A stretch of DNA of 64,000 nucleotides from Stieleria magnilauensis (GCA_007753675.1 CP036432.1:1772394-1836393), one strand, 5' to 3'; shown: positions 26,750-35,982, numbered from the stretch's first letter. The notes: generated from the letters alone by a model not told the origin. A program made the numbers and translations.

Positions 26750-26878
26750 TTTCAGGTTTCAGGTTTCAGGTTTCAGGTTTCAGATTTCAGATTTCAGATT
26801 TCAGATTTCAGATTTCAGATTCAAAAGCTAAAAGCTAAAAGCTAAAAGCTAAAAGCTAACAGCTAACAGCTAACAGCT
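26750..26878. repeat. Two adjacent period-7 tandem arrays
   Basis: Array 1 (26750-26819) is four TTTCAGG units followed by six TTTCAGA units. After three bases, array 2 (26823-26878) is five AAAAGCT units followed by three AACAGCT units. Each array changes its unit variant once, mid-way. They fill almost the whole gap between the redoxin-like gene and the start of the DUF1549/1553 operon, so they lie in the likely leader of that operon. Confidence 0.95.
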
Positions 26879-26905
26879 TCACCCCCGTGGACTTTCCACC
26901 ACTGC

Positions 26906-27598
26906 TCATTCCCTGCTGGGGTTCGGGCGTCTTCGCATGTTCATCGCTCGCCCGGGATAAGCAATTTTCTGGAGTTCTTCCGCGGTCGGCGGCGTCTTTC
27001 CGAGCGCTTTGGCGAACTCGCCGGCGATCTTCACGCCGTCGGTCATCGACGGTTGGATCAACGCGAAGTTTGCCAGCACCTTGTTGTCTTTGGCCACCAA
27101 GACGGTCAACTCGACGTTGCGATTGAGTCCATACGCGCCGGGCCCTTCGCCGCCGTCGATCGAAATGCCGACAGGGACCTTCAAATTCAACGACGGCCGT
27201 GCCCGATTCAGGAACGCTTCGGCTTCCGCTTTGTCGTCGTTGAGCCAAACGATGGCAGAGTAAGAGGGAGGGTCTTTGAGCGAATGTGCATAGTTGGTCA
27301 ATCCGCGGGCCAATCCCAATCCGGGGCGGGTCAGTTTGTGAACGAACACCAGCAGCGTCGGTTTGCCATCGGCGTCCGCGACCGCGTCGAATTCTTGGCC
27401 GGCGGCGTCATCGTAAACGCCCGACAACTTCAACGGCGTCAACTTCTCTCCGGGTTGCGGTCCGGAGAACACTGGATCCTCCCCGCGCGCCACTGGCGCC
27501 GATGAGACGCCGATGAAACCAATCGTCCACAGCGCCACAAGGACCAGCCCGGTCGGCCTGAAGCGACGTTTCTCAATCACAGACTGCATCACAGACAT
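26906..27598 (-). CDS. Secreted thioredoxin-fold (redoxin-like) protein
   Basis: I start at ATG 27598 (MSVMQSVIEKRRFRP; 230 residues), because the 58 codons upstream are unrelated and the chosen start gives a signal peptide (LVLVALWTIGFIGVSSAPVARG). The mature part looks like an AhpC/TSA-type fold (GEKLTPLKLSGVYDDAAGQE, KPTLLVFVHKLTRPGLGL), but the usual CxxC or peroxidatic Cys is absent: HKLTRPG stands where the Cys motif would be. It may be a redox-inactive structural relative (inference). It is upstream of the DUF1549/1501 genes on the same strand. Confidence 0.7.
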   Translation of the reverse strand: MSVMQSVIEKRRFRPTGLVLVALWTIGFIGVSSAPVARGEDPVFSGPQPGEKLTPLKLSGVYDDAAGQEFDAVADADGKPTLLVFVHKLTRPGLGLARGLTNYAHSLKDPPSYSAIVWLNDDKAEAEAFLNRARPSLNLKVPVGISIDGGEGPGAYGLNRNVELTVLVAKDNKVLANFALIQPSMTDGVKIAGEFAKALGKTPPTAEELQKIAYPGRAMNMRRRPNPSRE

Positions 27599-27675
27599 GG
27601 GGGTTTTCTCAACCAGAAGGGGGATCGGAAGGTTTCCGTTATACCCCAAGCCCACCGCAATCGCGACTTGATTCT

Positions 27676-28527
27676 TCAATCCGCAGCGATCGATTGACGA
27701 TAGCTCTTCGGCGATACCCCGACTTGGGATTTGAACTGGCGATAGAACGTCGACAAGTCGTTGAAACCGCATTCGAACGCGACCGATGCGATCGACAGAT
27801 TGGTTTGCGCCAATTGATGTTTGGCGTGGTTGATGGCCAGCCGACGGACATGGGTCAGCCAGGTGGACCCGGTGACCTCTTGAAACAGCTTGGTGAAGGC
27901 GCGGCGCGACAGGCCCAGCGACGCCGCGGCGGCATCGATCGTCGACGCCTCATAGAACTCCGTGGACAGTCGCGCCACGTAGTCTTCGATGATCGCGCGG
28001 TCGTTGCTGCGACGGCCCCGCGAAACATTCGCCCCCGCCGTGGATTGCCCCAACTGCATGACCCATTCGACGATTCGCAGTGCCGACGCGACCATCGAGA
28101 TCGGACGTGTCAGATCACCGCTGACTTGATGGTGTCGCATCCGACGAAGCTGTGTTGCCACCCGATTGGAAAAGTGCGGATTTCCCGAGACCAAGCCGCG
28201 GCGCAAACGGGAAATCAGCCCGTCGTCGAACGCGAATAACGACGGATCGATGCAACAAACGTACAAACTGCTCGCCGCATCCGGGGCATCGGTGATCCGG
28301 TTGGCGGTCATCGGCGGAACGATCACCAAATCCCCCGACTCGAAATGGTGCACGCGATCCTGGAACTCCAGCACGCCGCGGCCACGCAGGACGTAGACCA
28401 GTTTTAGAAACGAGTGCTCACGCCATTCCATCGTGAACTGTGGCGAATGGTGGCTCTCCAACACCAGCACGCCCCACTCGGGAAGATTCTCGTGCAGCGC
28501 TCGATCGGTCAGTGTTTGCTTTGGCAT
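27676..28527 (-). CDS. AraC-family transcriptional regulator
   Basis: The protein starts at ATG 28527 ([15 protein letters not shown]; 283 residues). A cupin-like sensor domain (about residues 15-110, with [16 protein letters not shown] and [11 protein letters not shown]) is joined to a C-terminal double helix-turn-helix ([20 protein letters not shown] and [20 protein letters not shown]). It diverges from a DHDPS-like aldolase gene and is the likely regulator of that gene (context inference). The effector is unknown. A longer frame to 28587 runs into the shared promoter region. Confidence 0.9.
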   Translation of the reverse strand: MPKQTLTDRALHENLPEWGVLVLESHHSPQFTMEWREHSFLKLVYVLRGRGVLEFQDRVHHFESGDLVIVPPMTANRITDAPDAASSLYVCCIDPSLFAFDDGLISRLRRGLVSGNPHFSNRVATQLRRMRHHQVSGDLTRPISMVASALRIVEWVMQLGQSTAGANVSRGRRSNDRAIIEDYVARLSTEFYEASTIDAAAASLGLSRRAFTKLFQEVTGSTWLTHVRRLAINHAKHQLAQTNLSIASVAFECGFNDLSTFYRQFKSQVGVSPKSYRQSIAAD

Positions 28528-28545
28528 TGCCACAATCTCATTGAC

Positions 28546-28617
28546 ATCGGTCACACCGGCAAGCGGGCATCCATCAACCAGCCACATGCCCGAAATGCCA
28601 AACGCGACGTGACCGAT
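28546..28617. promoter_or_regulatory. Inverted repeat in the AraC regulator / aldolase intergenic region
   Basis: ATCGGTCAC (28546-28554) and GTGACCGAT (28609-28617) are perfect 9-bp inverted halves separated by 54 bp, between the divergent starts at 28527 and 28699. The position suits operator sites for the AraC-type regulator, but binding is unproven. Confidence 0.4.
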
Positions 28618-28698
28618 TTTCCAAGACAGCCCTGGAAGAATCGTCTATTCTCTTCCGATCAGACATCAATTTTGCCCGAAACGCAACTGGCCAGGAAC

Positions 28699-29691
28699 AT
28701 GAATCAAGTGGAACCGATTGACCCGATCAAGATGTTGAAACCGCGGCGAAAAATCACCGGCGTTTCGGCGATTCTGTTGCCGCTGTTGAGCGATCTTTCG
28801 GTCGACTGGCCGGGCTTTGACGCCCATGTCGAGCGGACGTTCGATGCCGGATTGGCCCCCGCGGTCAACATGGACACCGGCTACGGGAACTTGATCGACG
28901 ATGCGACCCGCCAACAGGCGCTGGAGCGGACACAGTCGATCGCGGGGGGCCGCGATTATGTCGCCGGAGCCTTCGTCGCCGACCAGCCCGGCGCCCCCTT
29001 CAACGCCGACGCCTACCGAGTCGGGGTCGAGCAGATTCAATCGCTCGGCGGAACCCCGATCTTTTTCCAGTCCTATGGGCTGACACAGGGAAGTGACGAT
29101 CAGATCGTCTCCCGCTACGAAACCCTGGCCGCGGCCTGCGATTCGTTTTACGCGTTCGAACTGGCTCCCGTGTTCGCACCCTTCGGCTGCATCTATTCCT
29201 TGGACGTCTACGAACGTCTGATGCAAATTCAAAATTGCACCGGTGCCAAACACTCGTCGCTCGATCGAGTCCTGGAGTGGCAACGCTTGCAACTCCGCGA
29301 CAAGATCCGCCCGGAATTCAAGGTCATGACCGGCAACGACCTGGCGATCAACATGGTGATGTACGGAAGCGACTATCTGTTGGGACTCAGCACGTTTGCG
29401 CCCGATGCCTTCGCCGCCCGTGACGCCATGTGGGAAAACGGTGACGAGGCGTTCTACGAACTGAACGATTTGCTTCAGTACCTCGGCGCGTTTGCATTCC
29501 GCCCGCCAGTCCCCGCCTACAAGCACGATGCGGCCATGTTTTTAAAGCTGCGTGACCAAATCCAAACCGATCAAACCTATCCCGGCTCCCCGGCTCGGCC
29601 GGACAGCGACCGCGAGGTGCTCGGCCACATCGCCCGCGATCTGGAATCAATACTCGATCGCACCGGAAAGTCACTCGAAACGACCGCGTAG
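28699..29691 (+). CDS. DHDPS/NAL-family class I aldolase-like protein
   Basis: I start at ATG 28699 ([15 protein letters not shown]; 330 residues); the 95 codons upstream lie in the promoter region and regulator gene. The TIM-barrel start [20 protein letters not shown] and the Schiff-base lysine segment [12 protein letters not shown] place it in the dihydrodipicolinate synthase/N-acetylneuraminate lyase family. It is a divergent branch: the usual GTTGE-type motif reads [12 protein letters not shown] catabolic keto-acid aldolase or dehydratase role is more likely than lysine synthesis, given the AraC neighbour (inference). Confidence 0.82.
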   Translation: MNQVEPIDPIKMLKPRRKITGVSAILLPLLSDLSVDWPGFDAHVERTFDAGLAPAVNMDTGYGNLIDDATRQQALERTQSIAGGRDYVAGAFVADQPGAPFNADAYRVGVEQIQSLGGTPIFFQSYGLTQGSDDQIVSRYETLAAACDSFYAFELAPVFAPFGCIYSLDVYERLMQIQNCTGAKHSSLDRVLEWQRLQLRDKIRPEFKVMTGNDLAINMVMYGSDYLLGLSTFAPDAFAARDAMWENGDEAFYELNDLLQYLGAFAFRPPVPAYKHDAAMFLKLRDQIQTDQTYPGSPARPDSDREVLGHIARDLESILDRTGKSLETTA

Positions 29692-29731
29692 GGTGTGAAC
29701 ACAATTAATTTTGGAGTTGCGTTGATCGAGC

Positions 29732-29825
29732 GGAAAAGGGGTCAGGGCGGAAAAAACACCCACGGATGGCAGCGCGAACCCAAGGATGATAAGGCGCCAA
29801 AAATCCGTGGGTTCGCGCTGCCATC
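29732..29825. repeat. Composite repeat: half of the 74-bp palindrome plus an 18-bp-arm hairpin
   Basis: GGAAAAGGGGTCAGG (29732-29746) equals the first 15 bases of the palindromes at 36026 and 41497, but the matching second arm is missing. A hairpin with perfect 18-bp arms follows: GATGGCAGCGCGAACCCA (29765-29782) and its complement (29808-29825). It recurs at 38656-38715. The element lies in the 260-bp gap before the OYE-family gene. Confidence 0.8.
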
Positions 29826-29951
29826 GGCGGGCTCAATGACCATTCAACGCAACCCTCGAATGAAACCTGAACAAAGCACTCGCCACAGCCTGGTTGCCGG
29901 ACGCACCATTCACTTCTCTTCACCTCATTTACCCCACTGACGTCATTTTCC

Positions 29952-31376
29952 ATGCCGACTTATCCACGCATCGCCAGCCTGAAGACGTTTGACGATTTCC
30001 AAACGCGGCTTCGCGAACTTGATTTGCAGCTCGCCGCCGATGAAGTCGTTGACTCCGGCGACACCTCACCGCTAGCGCAATCCGCCAAGGTCGGCGAGTT
30101 GACGATCGGGAACCGATTCTGCATCTTGCCGATGGAAGGTTGGGACGGCACAACGGATGGCAAGCCGACCGAACTGACCCGACGGCGTTGGAAGAACTTT
30201 GGCATCAGCGGCGCCAAACTGATGTGGGGCGGTGAAGCCGTTGCGGTTCGGCACGACGGCCGGGCCAACCCGAACCAATTGTGCCTGACCGAAAACAATC
30301 TTTCCGAAATCGGTGCGCTGCGTGAACTGTTGATCGCGGCGCACGCCGAACGGTTTGGCGACACCGATGATTTGGTCGTGGGGTTGCAACTGACCCACTC
30401 GGGACGGTTCGCCCGCCCGAACGAAAAAACGAAACCTGAACCACGCGCCGCCCAACGAAACCCGGCGCTCGATCCGCGACTGAACATCACCGATGATTCG
30501 GGCATCATGACCGATGATGAACTCAAGTCGCTGATCGATGATTTTGTCATCGCATCGGCCCGCGCCGACAAGCTCGGCTACCAGTTCGTCGACGTCAAAC
30601 ACTGTCACGGCTATCTCGGTCACGAGTTGCTCAGTGGTGTCGATCGGCCGGGCGAATTCGGCGGCAGTTTTGAAAACCGAACGCGGTTCTTGCGCGAGAT
30701 TGTGGCGGGGATCCGCGCCGAAGCTCCTGAGCTGGAATTGGGCGTCCGGCTCAGCATCTTTGATTTCCTGCCCTATCGGAAATCCGATTCGGGCGTCGGC
30801 GAACCCGAGCCCGCCGGCGACCCGCGACTGGTCTTCGGGTCCAATTCACGCGGCGACGGTGTGGAATTGTCCGAACCGATTCAGTTTCTAGAATTGATGC
30901 AGTCGCTTGGAATGAAATTAATTTGCACGACCGCGGGCAGCCCCTACTACACACCGCACCTGCAACGCCCGGCCTTCTTTCCACCCAGCGACGGATACCA
31001 GCCGCCCGAAGACCCATTGATCGGGGTGGACCGTCAGATTGAGGCCACCGCCGAACTGAAGAAGCGGTTTCCGGAAATGTTCGTCGTCGGCTCGGGGTAC
31101 ACGTATCTGCAAGACTGGCTGCCCAACGTGGCGCAAGCCGTCATCCGCGACGGGCTGGCCGATTCCATCGGACTCGGCCGCATGGTGCTTTCTTATCCGG
31201 ATCTTCCCGCCGATGTCCTCGCGGGCACCCAGCTGGCCAGGAAGAAGGTCTGCCGCACATTCAGCGACTGCACGACCGCACCGAGGAAAGGCATCATCAG
31301 CGGTTGTTACCCACTGGATCCGTACTACAAAAACCTGCCCCAGCGGAAAGAATTGCTCGAACTGAAGAAGGGGTAA
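29952..31376 (+). CDS. Old yellow enzyme family NADH:flavin oxidoreductase
   Basis: The 474-residue FMN-dependent TIM-barrel enzyme shows RFCILPMEGWDGTTDG at the FMN-binding N-terminus, GLQLTHSGRFARP, the conserved VDVKHCHGYLGHELLSG segment and the C-terminal phosphate-binding part GLADSIGLGRMVLSYPD. The C-terminal Cys residues (CRTFSDC, ISGC) do not form a complete 4Fe-4S motif, so it resembles the single-domain OYE branch with a modified tail. It reduces alpha,beta-unsaturated carbonyls in characterised relatives; the substrate here is unknown. Possibly co-regulated with the aldolase gene 260 bp upstream. Confidence 0.87.
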   Translation: MPTYPRIASLKTFDDFQTRLRELDLQLAADEVVDSGDTSPLAQSAKVGELTIGNRFCILPMEGWDGTTDGKPTELTRRRWKNFGISGAKLMWGGEAVAVRHDGRANPNQLCLTENNLSEIGALRELLIAAHAERFGDTDDLVVGLQLTHSGRFARPNEKTKPEPRAAQRNPALDPRLNITDDSGIMTDDELKSLIDDFVIASARADKLGYQFVDVKHCHGYLGHELLSGVDRPGEFGGSFENRTRFLREIVAGIRAEAPELELGVRLSIFDFLPYRKSDSGVGEPEPAGDPRLVFGSNSRGDGVELSEPIQFLELMQSLGMKLICTTAGSPYYTPHLQRPAFFPPSDGYQPPEDPLIGVDRQIEATAELKKRFPEMFVVGSGYTYLQDWLPNVAQAVIRDGLADSIGLGRMVLSYPDLPADVLAGTQLARKKVCRTFSDCTTAPRKGIISGCYPLDPYYKNLPQRKELLELKKG

Positions 31377-31382
31377 AAACTT

Positions 31383-32564
31383 CTACTCCAGCATCCAATC
31401 GACGATGCGATTGGCAGCCTTTCCGTCTCCGTAAGGATTGTCGATCACCTTGGCTCCGCTGCTGCGTTTGGGCTCGGCCAGCAATTCGCTGGCCCGGCGG
31501 ATGATCCGATCACGATCGGTTCCGACCAGTTCCGCCAGACCAGCCTCGACCGCTTCGGGGCGTTCGGTTTTCGTCCGCGTGACCAGCACCGCACTGCCCA
31601 GCGACGGTGCTTCCTCTTGAACACCACCGGAATCGGTGATCACCAACGTGGCGCGATCCATCAGCCAAACGAATTCAGGGTAGTCGGCTGGCGGTAGCAG
31701 ATGGATGTTGTTTGAGTCCGCTAACAGTTCATGAACCGGGCCCATCACGTTCGGGTTCATGTGAACGGGATAGATAAATTCGGTCTCGGGATGACAGGCG
31801 GCCAAATGCGAGAGCGCGGCACAGATCTGCTGCAGTCCGCCGCCAAAGTTTTCGCGTCGGTGGCCGGTGACCAAGACAACGCGGTCGGCCAACGCCATCG
31901 GATACTTTTGCCGCCACCGGGCATCGTCGGCACGTTCTTTGGCGACGCTGTGCAACAAGGCATCAATGACCGTGTTGCCGGTGACTCTGATGGACGATTG
32001 CGGAACCCCTTCGGCCAGCAAGGCGGACTCGCTGCGCTTCGTCGGGGCACAGTGAAGGCTGGTGACGATCCCGGTCACGCGGCGGTTGAACTCTTCCGGC
32101 CACGGCGCCATCAAGTCCCCGGTTCGCAAGCCTGCTTCGACGTGCACGACCGGCAACCGATGGTAGAACGCGACGATCGCCGAGGCCATCACGGTGGTGG
32201 TGTCCCCCTGAACGACGATGCAATCGGGCTCGTGTTGCTGAACGACCCGATCGACCGCGTCCAGGCAGCGTGCCGTCAGACCACTGAGCGTTTGCCCGGG
32301 CTGCATCAATCCCAAGTCGATTTCCGGGGTGATCGAAAAATAGCCCAGGACCTGTGCCAGCATTTCGCGGTGCTGGCCGGTGCTGCAGACGATCGGAGCG
32401 ATCTGGTTGGGACGCGACTGGCACTCCCGCACGACGGGAGCCAGTTTGATCGCCTCGGGACGAGTGCCGAAGACGATCAGCGGTCGCAAATGCGGCCCCT
32501 GGCGACGGGGGATGACTTGTGACGACTCGGAAGAATACGTGGACGGGGCGGTTTGAAGAGGCAT
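31383..32564 (-). CDS. wecB: UDP-N-acetylglucosamine 2-epimerase (non-hydrolysing)
   Basis: The protein starts at ATG 32564 (MPLQTAPSTYSS; 393 residues). Hallmarks are FGTRPEAIKLAPV, VVQGDTTTVMAS, VHVEAGLRTGDLMAPWPEE, LVTGHRRENFGGG and ITDSGGVQEEAPSLG, all typical of WecB/MnaA. It interconverts UDP-GlcNAc and UDP-ManNAc, the precursor of ManNAc-containing surface polysaccharides. The first 28 residues are a low-complexity extension. It is convergent with the OYE gene (6 bp between stops), and the glycosyltransferase and flippase genes further on suggest use in envelope glycan synthesis. Confidence 0.95.
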   Translation of the reverse strand: MPLQTAPSTYSSESSQVIPRRQGPHLRPLIVFGTRPEAIKLAPVVRECQSRPNQIAPIVCSTGQHREMLAQVLGYFSITPEIDLGLMQPGQTLSGLTARCLDAVDRVVQQHEPDCIVVQGDTTTVMASAIVAFYHRLPVVHVEAGLRTGDLMAPWPEEFNRRVTGIVTSLHCAPTKRSESALLAEGVPQSSIRVTGNTVIDALLHSVAKERADDARWRQKYPMALADRVVLVTGHRRENFGGGLQQICAALSHLAACHPETEFIYPVHMNPNVMGPVHELLADSNNIHLLPPADYPEFVWLMDRATLVITDSGGVQEEAPSLGSAVLVTRTKTERPEAVEAGLAELVGTDRDRIIRRASELLAEPKRSSGAKVIDNPYGDGKAANRIVDWMLE

Positions 32565-33080
32565 TCGCAAGCGAGGATTCTCGGGAAGACGGCAGAAATA
32601 CCTGATTGATCGGTGATCCGAAGCTCCATTGGCCCGGAATCCCCTTGGGAAACCGGAGGTACGCGGCTATACATATAGACCACGTCCGTCAACAGAACCG
32701 ACCGAATTGAAATCGGCCGGCCAATTCGGGCATCAATCACAGCAGACAGCCCCTTTTACGAGGACAGCGGCAGGATACACACCGTCGGGAAAGTGCGAGC
32801 TACCGGTGAACCGCACCTGATCTGGATTTGCCGGATCTGGAATTGCCGGACAACGACTCGCTGGAGTACTCAATCGCTCTGCCAACACCACTTCCGAAGC
32901 TGACACGTGTTTGCATTGGAACAGTCGCATCGTGAAAGACCCATCGACCAGATTCTGGGTGGGTGCTTCGGGCATCGAGCGAGTTGATCGGACTCCTTTT
33001 CTGAGGGAAACCCTACATCCGTCACGCAGCGTGGGTTGGTTGACTGCTGGCCCCTCCAAAACAACTCATTATTAGACCGA
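32565..33080. other. 516-bp divergent intergenic region, wecB / RG-rich protein
   Basis: I see no supportable gene here. A 15-bp unit occurs twice in tandem with one mismatch: TCTGGATTTGCCGGA at 32821-32835 and TCTGGAATTGCCGGA at 32836-32850. The region must carry promoters for wecB and the RG-rich protein gene, but I could not assign boxes with confidence. Confidence 0.55.
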
Positions 33081-35021
33081 ATGTCAGACAATTGGAACCT
33101 TCTTGCCAAGCTTCTTGGCACCCCTGGTCCGCCCGCACCCCCCAAAGCATCCGAGACGCCGAAGAAAGCCGAATCGAAAGCCGAAAACGAGGACGAACGC
33201 CCATCGACGTCGGATTCCTCAGGATTTTCCGACCAACAGTCGAACGAACCGGCATCACGAGACATGCCCCCGGTCGCCGAGGCGGTTGCGGATGTGCCTG
33301 ACGAATCCGATGTGGTGGACAACGACCCCTCCGCCGAAGACGTGTTGCAAGCACTGACGGCCGAAACCGCTTCGACCCAGCTTCCTGGATTCGGCACCCG
33401 CGCGAAGGACCCTCGGATCGACGAACTCGCCGCCGGCGGCCCCCCGGCCAAAGAAGAGCCCGTCGTCGAAGAATTGCTTCACGTCGAAGCCACCGTAAGC
33501 GAATCCGACCGGCTGTTTGCCGACTCTACGTCGCCCGATGCCTCTGTCACCGAACAAGAACCCGAGCAAACGCTTGAGCCGGAACCGGAGCCCGACAGCG
33601 GCGCCTGGTCCGAACTGGCTGGCGAACTGGGGATCGAAGCCACCGACGAACCCCCGCCCCACCGAGCCCCCATGCAAATCAAACCGGCTCGCAAAGAATC
33701 GGCATCGTCGAAATCGAAAAAATCCCCGCGAAGCTTCGGCGACGGCCTGGGAATCGACCTCGGCCCCGAACCTGAACCCGAAGTGATCGACGAGCCGAGC
33801 GACTTGGAAGACGAACCGCACGTCGCGCCCGCGCCAACGCGGACGTTCGATGATGATCCGGCGCCGGCGGCGAAACGCGAGTCCAGCACAAACAAGCCGG
33901 TCGACCCGCTGTCGTTCCGCTCCTTTTCCGACCTTGAGGAAGACCTCGACGACTCGGAACCGGAATCGGTCGAAGCAGTGGCCGCACCGACCCAAGAATC
34001 GCCCCGCCAGGATCGATCCCCCGCGCGTGAAGAGCGACCGCGACGCCGTCGTGACTTTGACGACCGCGACGAATCCGACGACGACGATCGGCCCTCGCCT
34101 GCGAGAGAACCACGTGGACGTGGCGAACGCAGCGATCGCGACAACCCTGAGCCCGGCCGCGACCGACAGGAAGACGAGGAAAGCCCGCGACGAAGGTCCG
34201 GACGCCGTGGGCGGCGGGGACAACGTCAGCGGATGAGCGAAGATGCGCTGGAACTGGAACCCAAGACCGCCGACGCCGTCGCCAGCCGCGACGACGATGA
34301 CATCAGCAGCGACGACGGAGACGATTCACGCCGAAACGCTCCCAAACGCCGCGGGCGAGGCGGACAATCCCGCCGCCGAACGATCAGCCGCGATGAATTC
34401 GATCCCGCCGACGGCGAAGAATTCGAATTGGTCGACGATGGATTCGCAACGGGCGTCGAACTCGACGCCGACGATTCCGAAGACGAAACGGACGAAGAGT
34501 CCGGCACGCGACGCCGACGACGTGGCCGCCGCGGCCGCGGTGGCAGACGATCGCGAGGCGCCGGAACCGGCGAATCCGAAGAAGCCCGGCCGCAATCCCG
34601 CGGACGTGGCGACTCAGACCGCGACGATGCCGACCTGGACGACGATCTCGACGACGAACCGATCCCCTCGTCCGCCTTTGACGATGACCACGAAGACGAC
34701 GAAGAAGTCGATGTGATTCGTCGCGGACGCCGACGACGCGGACGCCGAGGCGGACGCGGTCGATCGAGCCGAGAATCCGAACCGGCCGACCAAGACGATC
34801 GCCCCGCCGCGGACGACTTGGACGACGAGGACGTGCGACCACGACGCGGCTCGCGAAGCCGTCAGGATGAACCCGAATCGGAATCGCGTGGCGAGACCCC
34901 CACGCGACGCAAGGTCGTTCCGACGTGGCAAGAAGTCGTCAACGTGCTGGTCGACAATAATCTTGAAAACCACAAGAAGTCGCCGTCGGGCAAAGGCCGC
35001 GGACGCGGACGACGCCGCTAG
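33081..35021 (+). CDS. Intrinsically disordered acidic / Arg-Gly-rich protein
   Basis: I start at ATG 33081 (MSDNWNLLAKLLGTP; 646 residues). After a short amphipathic N-terminus the first half is acidic and low in complexity. From about residue 315 on, Arg/Gly clusters ([56 protein letters not shown]) alternate with Asp/Glu blocks. A short conserved-looking helix near the C-terminus (VPTWQEVVNVLVDNNLENH) precedes a final GKGRGRGRRR. Such RGG-rich tails bind RNA in RNase E, DEAD-box helicases and eukaryotic RGG proteins, but no catalytic domain is present. Function unknown; RNA binding or condensate formation is plausible (inference). Confidence 0.8.
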   Translation: MSDNWNLLAKLLGTPGPPAPPKASETPKKAESKAENEDERPSTSDSSGFSDQQSNEPASRDMPPVAEAVADVPDESDVVDNDPSAEDVLQALTAETASTQLPGFGTRAKDPRIDELAAGGPPAKEEPVVEELLHVEATVSESDRLFADSTSPDASVTEQEPEQTLEPEPEPDSGAWSELAGELGIEATDEPPPHRAPMQIKPARKESASSKSKKSPRSFGDGLGIDLGPEPEPEVIDEPSDLEDEPHVAPAPTRTFDDDPAPAAKRESSTNKPVDPLSFRSFSDLEEDLDDSEPESVEAVAAPTQESPRQDRSPAREERPRRRRDFDDRDESDDDDRPSPAREPRGRGERSDRDNPEPGRDRQEDEESPRRRSGRRGRRGQRQRMSEDALELEPKTADAVASRDDDDISSDDGDDSRRNAPKRRGRGGQSRRRTISRDEFDPADGEEFELVDDGFATGVELDADDSEDETDEESGTRRRRRGRRGRGGRRSRGAGTGESEEARPQSRGRGDSDRDDADLDDDLDDEPIPSSAFDDDHEDDEEVDVIRRGRRRRGRRGGRGRSSRESEPADQDDRPAADDLDDEDVRPRRGSRSRQDEPESESRGETPTRRKVVPTWQEVVNVLVDNNLENHKKSPSGKGRGRGRRR

Positions 35022-35047
35022 CGGCCTGCCGTCTTGAAGCTTCTTGA

Positions 35048-35112
35048 TAGCGGAAGGGCGCGAGCCCTCCGGTCTTCCAAGCCGACACCGGACGGCTCGC
35101 GCCGTTCCGCTA
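35048..35112. repeat. GNRA-loop hairpin pair between convergent genes (relative of 7605-7675)
   Basis: Left arm 35048-35073 contains AGGGC-GCGA-GCCCT; right arm 35087-35112 contains ACGGC-TCGC-GCCGT. The arms are inverted copies differing at two positions that are paired in each arm's own small stem. The element sits between the convergent stops of the RG-rich gene and uppP. Confidence 0.75.
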
Positions 35113-35196
35113 ACACCTGAGTGCGTCGCACGCTGACACGCCCCCGACGGGGCCAAACGACGGCTTCATTCGGCACGCCGCTGGCGTGCGGGCCGC

Positions 35197-35982
35197 CTAA
35201 ACCAGCCCGGCAAAACACAGCCCCAGCACCAACACGCCCGCCGGAATGCACCATCCGGCGAACCAGTGCAAGCGTTCTTGACGGCTCCATCCGATCAGCC
35301 ACTTGAGCGCGAAGATCCCGACGCCGAACGCGACCAACGCGCCGATGGTCAACTCGACGATCGAGTGATCCATCGGCACTCCCTCTTGCACCTCGTCCAC
35401 CAGGTCCTTGATCGCCAGCACGGTCGCACCGGAGATCGCGGGGATCGCCAACAAGAACGAGAACGTCACCGCATCGTCGGTTTTCAGCCCCAGCAACCGG
35501 CCGCCCAGAATCGTCGACCCGCTGCGGCTGATCCCGGGCAGGATGGCGAAGGCCTGGAAACAGCCGACCACGAACGCGCCCCAATACGAACCGTCCCGAT
35601 AAGCGCGTTGGCGAGCGGGCAGCCTACCCAGCACAATCAGCATGACCCCGGTCACGATCAACATCGCGCCGGCCAGCATCGGGTTCTTCAGAATCCAACC
35701 GAATTGAGATTTGATCGTCAGCCCGACCACCACCGCCGGTATCGTTCCGACAACCAATAAAGGGATCACACGCCGGTCACTGGTCAGCAAATCTAAGATG
35801 CGACGCCAGAAAATCACCAGGATCGACCCGAGCGTCCCTGCGTGCAAGATAATCTCCAACGTCGGCGACTCGCTTTGGGCGTCACTGAGCATCGCCCCCA
35901 AAATCACGAGATGACCGGACGAGCTGATCGGAAGGAATTCGGCAATCCCTTGCACTATGGCCAGGATGATGGTCTCGATCAC
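35197..35982 (-). CDS. uppP: Undecaprenyl-diphosphatase
   Basis: The 261-residue polytopic membrane protein has the two BacA/UppP signatures: VQGIAEFLPISSSGHL (residues 9-24) and ILPGISRSGSTI (about 146-157), which contain the catalytic Glu/Ser/Arg residues. It removes a phosphate from undecaprenyl pyrophosphate at the outer face of the inner membrane, recycling the lipid carrier for cell-wall and polysaccharide synthesis. It starts at GTG 35982. The next gene, divergent, encodes a DUF368 protein of the undecaprenyl-phosphate translocase family, so carrier dephosphorylation and return are encoded side by side. Confidence 0.95.
   Translation of the reverse strand: MIETIILAIVQGIAEFLPISSSGHLVILGAMLSDAQSESPTLEIILHAGTLGSILVIFWRRILDLLTSDRRVIPLLVVGTIPAVVVGLTIKSQFGWILKNPMLAGAMLIVTGVMLIVLGRLPARQRAYRDGSYWGAFVVGCFQAFAILPGISRSGSTILGGRLLGLKTDDAVTFSFLLAIPAISGATVLAIKDLVDEVQEGVPMDHSIVELTIGALVAFGVGIFALKWLIGWSRQERLHWFAGWCIPAGVLVLGLCFAGLV

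Noticed and set aside
26845-26890. Possible peptide encoded by the heptamer arrays
   Set aside because: The plus frame through the arrays gives a repeated FQVSG-like peptide, but it has no own start or ribosome-binding site and is the antisense of a leader region.
28414-28698. N-terminal extension of the DHDPS-like gene
   Set aside because: These 95 codons overlap the divergent AraC regulator and the promoter region; the family fold begins after the ATG at 28699.
32565-33080. Small frames in the wecB upstream gap
   Set aside because: Short, Arg/Pro-rich, without ribosome-binding sites or family resemblance.
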